NCBI GenBank assembly: GCA_965370435.1
Contig: CBDUUP010000161.1
Coordinates: 1 to 9,407 of the forward strand
From: CBDUUP01 sp965370435
Lineage (GTDB): Bacteria; Chloroflexota; Anaerolineae; Anaerolineales; UBA11579
Direction: 5' to 3'
DNA length: 9,407 bases
The position numbers and the translations under genes were made by a program. Below, piece by piece: positions 5,609 to 9,407 of the stretch. Each line of letters opens with the position of its first letter. The first letter of the stretch is position 1. The notes under the pieces are model-generated. The model saw only the letters and a program-made list of their open reading frames with translations, was not told the origin of the DNA and did no database searches.

Positions 5609-7969
5609 CTACGGCATCAGCGGCCAGAACAACGGCAAGACCAATAACGTCACAACCATCAGGATGATGGTCAGCGGCAGGCCCACCTTCACGTAATCCC
5701 GGAAGCGATAGCCTCCCGGCCCCATGACCAGGATATTGGAAGGATGCCCCACCGGACTCAAGAAGGTGGTCGAGGCCGCCACCGCCACCAGCATGATCAT
5801 GGCGTAGGGGGAAAGGTCCATGTGGCTGGCGGCGCTGAGGGCGATGGGAGCCATCAGCACGATGACCACCGGGTTGGGCATCACCTGGGAGGCCAGCAAG
5901 GTGAGGGTGTACAGCCCCGCGGCCAGGGCCATCGGCCCCAGCGGCTCGGTGAGATTGACCACCCCCTCGGCCAGGAATTGGGCCGCTCCGCTGTTCTGCA
6001 TGGCGATCCCCAGCGGCAGCATCCCGGCGATCAGGAATATCACCTGCCAGTGGATCGAGCGGTAGGCTTCCTCCATGTTCAGGCATCCCGACGTTACCAT
6101 CAACGTCGCCCCCACCACCGCGGCGATGGAGATGGGCAGCCAGCCCAACATCACCGACAACACGACCCCGCCCAGGATAATGGCCGCCAGGGGAGCTTTT
6201 TTCTTCCGGGGAGGGGTTTGCGCTTCACCGGCCAACACCAGGAAATCCGCTTCGCTTCCCAGCACTCTCACACGGTCTCTCCGGCCGTAGACCAGCAGCG
6301 CATCCCCGAAGCGCAGGGCCATGTCCCGCAGGTCGAAGCGGTAGGCCTCCCCGCCCCGCCAGATGGCGAGGATGTTCAGCCCGTACTTCTCCCGGAAGTT
6401 GATCTGCCGGAGGGTCTTGCCCACCAGCGTGGTGTGCGGCGAGAGCGCCACCTCCACCAACCCCACCCGTTCTGATTCTAGTTCGCTCAATTCGGGGATT
6501 GCCTCTGCGTCAACCTCCAGGTTTTGCAGCCCTCGCAGCACCTGAATATCTTCCACCTTGCCCTTGATGATGAGCTTATCCCCGGCCCTGATCTGCATAT
6601 CGGGGTCGGGCATCAATTGGGTTTCCCCCTCCCGGATAACGCCCATCACGCCCAGCCCGAAGGCGTCTCCCAGATGGCTTTCGGTCAGGGTCTTTCCGGC
6701 CAGGGTGGAGGCCTGGGGAATGGCGAACAGGTGCAGCCTCTCTTGCAGTCGGTAGACCTCGGCGGACTCCGATTTGGAGACCAGAAAATTAGGGGTATTT
6801 CGCAAAAAGTCCAACTGCTCCTGAGTGGCTTGGACCAGCAAGGTGTCGCCGTGTTGGAGGGGGATGTCCTGGAAATCGGTGCGGATTGGCCCAGTTTTGC
6901 GCCCTATGGCGAGCACGATAGGCCCAAAGCGCTGCCGGAATTCTATTTCGGCGATGCTGTGGCCCAGATAGGCGGAACGCTGGGTCAAGCCGACCTCGGC
7001 TATTTCGATCTGGGTCGAGGTCAGATCCTCGATGGTCAGGTTGACGTCCTCCTCACCGTTGGTCTCCATCCGCAGGGTAGCCCCGTTGCCAAAATCGGCC
7101 AGCCGGTCGAGGCGTCCCGTCACCAGAAGCCGGTCTCCAGAGCGCAGCAAGACGCTGGGTTCTGGGGCCAGTTCGGTGTCCCCGTTGCGGAGGATGCCGA
7201 TGACGTTCAGGCTCAGGGCCGACCCCAGGCGACTTTGCGCCAGAGTCTTACCCGCCAGGGTCGAGTCCTCCGGCAGGCGGATGACGAAGAGCCTCTCTTG
7301 CAGCTTGAAGACTTTCCCCGGGTCCTGCTCTGGTTTGGCGAAGTCTTGGGTCATTGTCCGGGCGGGGAGCAATCGCCGCCCGATCAACGCCATGTAGAGG
7401 ATGCCGACCAGCATCACCGGCACCCCTACCCAGGCGTAGTCGAAAAGGTCGAAAGGGCGCAGGCCGAAATCGCCCAGGATGTCGCTGGCCAGGATGTTGG
7501 GCGGCGTGCCGATCAGGGTCGTCATCCCGCCCAGCAGGCTGCCGAAGGCCAGCGGGATCAGCAGCTTGGAGGGAGGGCGGCGGGTGCGCCGGGCCACATC
7601 AATCACCACCGGCAGCATCATCGCCGTCACGCCCACGTTGTTCATGAAGGCCGAGAGAACCCCCGCAGAGAGCATGATGATGACCATCAGGCGGACTTCA
7701 TTCCGGCCCCCAAAACGCCTCATCTGGCGGCCCAGCAGGTTGGCGATCCCGGTCCGGGAGAGGCCGCTGCTGATGATGAAGACCGCCCAGACCGTCACCA
7801 CCGCCGGGCTGCTGAACCCCGAAAGGGCCTCTTCCGGCGTGACCAGCCCGGTCAGAGCCAGCGCGCCCAACACCAGCAGCGCCACCAGGTCCACCCGCAC
7901 CCGCTCGGTGACAAAAAGCAGGACGGCCAGCCCCAGGATGATTAAGGTCGTAGTGATCTCAGGAGTCAA
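5609..7969 (-). CDS. SLC13-family permease with four RCK_C (TrkA_C) domains
   Basis: A 786-residue inner-membrane transporter of the divalent anion/sodium symporter (SLC13/DASS, ArsB/NhaD-like) superfamily. Seen: an N-terminal membrane half (about 5-200) with MNNVGVT (109-115) and LIGTPPNIL (152-160); a long soluble insert; then a C-terminal membrane half (about 593-786) with QVMPNPVV (695-702) and PVGHPSNIL (739-747), the inverted-repeat counterparts of the first-half motifs. The insert holds four RCK_C-like domains at about 222-297, 320-397, 407-487 and 500-580. Domains 1 and 3 resemble each other (both LQERL...STLAGKTL), and 2 and 4 resemble each other, implying duplication of a two-domain block. 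Relatives commonly have two. Substrate (sulfate, dicarboxylate or another anion) cannot be told. The TTG at 7967-7969 was chosen because AAGGGGG precedes it and it gives the usual MTPEI start; an in-frame GTG at 7993 is the alternative. Confidence 0.92.
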   Translation of the reverse strand: MTPEITTTLIILGLAVLLFVTERVRVDLVALLVLGALALTGLVTPEEALSGFSSPAVVTVWAVFIISSGLSRTGIANLLGRQMRRFGGRNEVRLMVIIMLSAGVLSAFMNNVGVTAMMLPVVIDVARRTRRPPSKLLIPLAFGSLLGGMTTLIGTPPNILASDILGDFGLRPFDLFDYAWVGVPVMLVGILYMALIGRRLLPARTMTQDFAKPEQDPGKVFKLQERLFVIRLPEDSTLAGKTLAQSRLGSALSLNVIGILRNGDTELAPEPSVLLRSGDRLLVTGRLDRLADFGNGATLRMETNGEEDVNLTIEDLTSTQIEIAEVGLTQRSAYLGHSIAEIEFRQRFGPIVLAIGRKTGPIRTDFQDIPLQHGDTLLVQATQEQLDFLRNTPNFLVSKSESAEVYRLQERLHLFAIPQASTLAGKTLTESHLGDAFGLGVMGVIREGETQLMPDPDMQIRAGDKLIIKGKVEDIQVLRGLQNLEVDAEAIPELSELESERVGLVEVALSPHTTLVGKTLRQINFREKYGLNILAIWRGGEAYRFDLRDMALRFGDALLVYGRRDRVRVLGSEADFLVLAGEAQTPPRKKKAPLAAIILGGVVLSVMLGWLPISIAAVVGATLMVTSGCLNMEEAYRSIHWQVIFLIAGMLPLGIAMQNSGAAQFLAEGVVNLTEPLGPMALAAGLYTLTLLASQVMPNPVVIVLMAPIALSAASHMDLSPYAMIMLVAVAASTTFLSPVGHPSNILVMGPGGYRFRDYVKVGLPLTIILMVVTLLVLPLFWPLMP

Positions 7970-7975
7970 ATCAAT

Positions 7976-7982
7976 CCCCCTT
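7976..7982 (-). promoter_or_regulatory. Ribosome binding site fixing a TTG start for the permease
   Basis: Minus strand AAGGGGG lies 6 nt before TTG at 7967-7969. If translation began at the upstream GTG (7991-7993) this purine run would fall inside the gene, with no comparable site before the GTG. Confidence 0.65.
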
Positions 7983-8057
7983 GCTCGATACACCGGATGA
8001 TCTTCAACAGGCCAGCGGTGAAGTCAATTCCGGTCAAAGGACAACCATCTGTGGCGC

Positions 8058-8140
8058 TCATCTAAACGATTATACTCAGGATTTCCGCCCTAACCCCTTC
8101 CTAACACCTATGAAAGTTGTTAGGGCGAGCGGTTAGATGA
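8058..8140. promoter_or_regulatory. Nested palindromes around the permease promoter
   Basis: Outer arms TCATCTAAAC (8058-8067) and GGTTAGATGA (8131-8140) pair at 9 of 10 positions. Inner arms CGCCCTAAC (8086-8094) and GTTAGGGCG (8119-8127) pair perfectly. A third arm, CCTAACA (8100-8106), can pair with TGTTAGG (8118-8124), competing with the inner pair for the same partner. The permease -10 box lies between the left arms. It could be an operator with repeated GTTAGG sites, a small mobile or REP-like element, or a folded RNA. The symmetry is seen; the role is inferred. Confidence 0.5.
8069..8074 (-). promoter_or_regulatory. Perfect -10 box upstream of the permease
   Basis: Minus-strand TATAAT at 8069-8074, about 100 nt before the TTG start. 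No good -35 hexamer sits at normal spacing; that region is instead occupied by the inner palindrome arm 8086-8094, suggesting activator-dependent or atypical recognition. Transcription would start near 8062. Confidence 0.5.
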
Positions 8141-8161
8141 TGAATGTTTATTTCAAACTTA

Positions 8162-8230
8162 TTACCACAGAGACACAGAGTCCACGGAGAAAAACTTAAA
8201 AACTCTGTGTTCTCTGTGTCTCTGTGGTGA
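8162..8230. repeat. CACAGAG-type long palindromic repeat
   Basis: Arms of 28 nt (8162-8189 and 8203-8230) are inverted with 4 mismatches, around a 13-nt A-rich spacer. The outer 17 nt (8164-8180 and 8212-8228) pair perfectly. The arms are made of iterated CACAGAG-like motifs. From memory, sequences of this kind (ACCACAGAGACACAGAG) are a dispersed intergenic repeat in many environmental bacteria. No T-tract follows. It sits between the two divergent promoters and may insulate them. Confidence 0.8.
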
Positions 8231-8257
8231 AATGTTTGTAGTGGACTCCTCTCCCAA

Positions 8258-8266
8258 TGTTATAAT
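8258..8266 (+). promoter_or_regulatory. Extended -10 promoter for the SGNH-like lipoprotein
   Basis: TGTTATAAT at 8258-8266 is a perfect extended -10 (TGnTATAAT). The best -35-like hexamer, TTGTAG at 8236-8241, has a long 19-nt spacer, which an extended -10 tolerates. Transcription would start near 8273, about 35 nt before the TTG start codon. Confidence 0.6.
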
Positions 8267-8307
8267 TCCCCCACTATCCACCCCACCTATCGTTCATTGA
8301 GGACCCC

Positions 8308-9132
8308 TTGACTCCCCCAAAAAAATTGACTCCTTTAATCGTCCTGGTCTTCCTGCTCTTGAACGGATGCGCCCAGTCGGAGCCAACGCCCACCCTCGCG
8401 CCCACCTCCACCTCCATCACCACGCCCATCCCCACCCTCACACCCACCGCCACCCCCCTATGGGACCTGGTCGTCATCGGCGATTCCACCCTCCAGGGGG
8501 TGGGGTCGTATTACGCCGGACAACTGCATGACTACCTGGACGTCGGGGTCAGGTTCCACGAACGGATCATCGAAAATTTGAACGCTCGCCGTCTGTTGAA
8601 GATGCTGGAAGAGGACGAGGCCCTGCGTGAGTTGATCGCGGAGGCGGAGGTGGTCGTCTTCCAGGCCGATTCGAGAGGCTCCATGTCGGAGACCTTCCCC
8701 GGCGATTGGAACTGTGAGAGCAGCCGCCGGGAGCCGGAGTACTGCCTCCCGGAGACTTTCTTCGCCTACAAGTCCGATCTGCGGGACATCATCGAGGCGA
8801 TCTTCTCCCTCCGGGACGGCGCGCCCACCCTACTGCGCATGTTGGATTTCTACGCCCCGATCTACAGTCGGTGGCAGACCTGGGGCATTCAAGAGGCCTG
8901 CACCTTCTGCTGGGAGACGCAGAACGCGGCCATCCACCAGGTCGGCGAGGAGTACGGCGTCCCGGTGGCCCGCGTCTACGATGTCTTCAACGGCCCCAAC
9001 CATGACGAAGACCCGGCCCAGAAGGGCTACCTCAACCCCAACGACACAACCCCCAGCCCCCGAGGCCAGGCCATCATCGCCTTGCTGCTCGGCAATCTGG
9101 GGTATGTGGCTACGGAGGTCGGTGGGCGGTGA
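8308..9132 (+). CDS. SGNH/GDSL-hydrolase-like lipoprotein, catalytic His apparently absent
   Basis: A 274-residue exported lipoprotein. Seen: signal peptide with lipobox LLNGC (lipidated Cys21), a Thr/Pro-rich linker (about 25-50), then an SGNH-type domain opening with DLVVIGDSTLQGVG (block I; Ser60 is the would-be nucleophile). Cys136/Cys146 and Cys198/Cys201 could form disulfides outside the cell. The usual block V, D-x-x-H-P, is replaced at 243-252 by NPNDTTPSPR, with no His; the nearest is His232. Block III G-x-N-D is not evident (FQADSRGSM). It may therefore be inactive, or work with other residues. In form it resembles extracytoplasmic SGNH lipoproteins of Chloroflexota, from memory. 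It starts at TTG 8308-8310, 4 nt after GAGGA; no ATG gives a signal peptide. It stands alone, divergent from the permease. Confidence 0.85.
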   Translation: MTPPKKLTPLIVLVFLLLNGCAQSEPTPTLAPTSTSITTPIPTLTPTATPLWDLVVIGDSTLQGVGSYYAGQLHDYLDVGVRFHERIIENLNARRLLKMLEEDEALRELIAEAEVVVFQADSRGSMSETFPGDWNCESSRREPEYCLPETFFAYKSDLRDIIEAIFSLRDGAPTLLRMLDFYAPIYSRWQTWGIQEACTFCWETQNAAIHQVGEEYGVPVARVYDVFNGPNHDEDPAQKGYLNPNDTTPSPRGQAIIALLLGNLGYVATEVGGR

Positions 9133-9204
9133 GGTAAAGATATTTAGAAAGAGAACATTTTGCTAGTGTTATGTCAATTATGATTTGACAGGTTGATGTC
9201 CGCC

Positions 9205-9296
9205 AACCTTGCGAAGGTTGTTTGGTAAAATCACTTATTTTGCCCTCGAGAACATTTTTTTACCAGGTTTGAAGCCTGAGCAACCTTCGCAAGGTT
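9205..9296. repeat. Inverted-repeat pair, AACCT-TGCGA-AGGTT type
   Basis: AACCTTGCGAAGGTT (9205-9219) and AACCTTCGCAAGGTT (9282-9296) are perfect 15-bp inverted repeats separated by 62 nt. Inside, TGGTAAAA (9223-9230) pairs with TTTTACCA (9258-9265), while GGTAAAAT (9224-9231) can instead pair with ATTTTGCC (9237-9244). The 15-mers share the AACCT-N5-AGGTT plan of the 5459-5507 pair, with a different centre. It lies 72 nt past the lipoprotein stop and has no T-tract after the right arm, so it is not a standard terminator. Confidence 0.8.
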
Positions 9297-9319
9297 TAGC
9301 GCATCTCTGCGAATGAGCC

Positions 9320-9349
9320 TTGACAGATTACTAGTTTATTGAGAATATT
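9320..9349 (+). promoter_or_regulatory. Possible promoter reading out of the window
   Basis: A consensus -35 TTGACA (9320-9325) is followed after 18 nt by AATATT (9344-9349), a 4 of 6 match to -10. An ATG at 9385-9387, preceded by AAAAAGG, opens a frame to the window end, but only seven codons are visible, too few to call a gene. Confidence 0.3.
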
Positions 9350-9407
9350 GATTAGTATTACAGCGCAAGGTTCAGTAAAAAGGCATGAAAATGATGTCCG
9401 GATCCAC

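Noticed and set aside
5577..6086. A 169-codon minus-strand frame over the 3' end of the permease
   Set aside because: It is a shifted-frame shadow with a Gly/His/Asp-biased product; the permease frame itself is unbroken here.
6524..7945. A 473-codon open frame on the plus strand opposite the permease
   Set aside because: It is antisense to a gene with clear family motifs. Its product is rich in Gln, His, Arg and Gly, typical of a shadow frame in GC-rich DNA, and shows no recognisable domain.
9172..9190. TGTCAA/TTGACA hairpin after the lipoprotein gene
   Set aside because: A 6-bp AT-rich stem with a 7-nt loop and no T-tract is too weak to call a terminator.
9385..9407. ATG at 9385 as the start of a partial gene
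   Set aside because: Only seven codons are visible, so coding cannot be judged; noted only with the possible promoter upstream.

Overview
The window is bacterial chromosome, mostly GC-rich, with short AT-rich intergenic gaps full of small repeats. Thr/Pro-rich lipoprotein linkers, the extracytoplasmic SGNH-type lipoprotein and the repeat style resemble Chloroflexota (Anaerolineae-like) genomes. That assignment is inference from gene style; no rRNA or other marker is present.

Layout. Six genes occupy most of the window. Five lie on the minus strand, read right to left: an SLC13-type permease with four RCK_C/TrkA_C domains (5609-7969), tgt (4286-5386), uppP (3400-4218), a PstS-like substrate-binding lipoprotein (2603-3346), a membrane-anchored protein of unknown function (1049-2410) and, finally, an epoxide-hydrolase-like alpha/beta hydrolase (58-948), making six minus-strand genes in all. 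A seventh gene on the plus strand (8308-9132) encodes an SGNH/GDSL-like lipoprotein and diverges from the permease. No tRNA, rRNA, CRISPR array, insertion sequence or phage gene was seen.

Transcription. tgt, uppP and the binding-protein gene are close and co-oriented and may form one transcript, from a promoter near 5413-5442 to a weak intrinsic terminator at 2576-2600. The unknown membrane protein has its own strong ribosome binding site and a textbook intrinsic terminator (1000-1031), so it looks like a separate unit. The divergent gap at 7970-8307 carries a -10 box for each direction and two palindromic structures.

How the genes relate. They are mainly housekeeping or general functions (tRNA queuosine modification, undecaprenyl phosphate recycling, ion or carboxylate transport, detoxification) and show no common pathway. 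I found no clear new multi-gene system. The features most worth following up are: two six-unit octamer arrays flanking uppP; two AACCT-N5-AGGTT inverted-repeat pairs about 3.7 kb apart, whose differing centres are complementary within each pair; a large CACAGAG palindrome; the duplicated RCK_C pair in the permease; and the SGNH lipoprotein that appears to lack its catalytic histidine.
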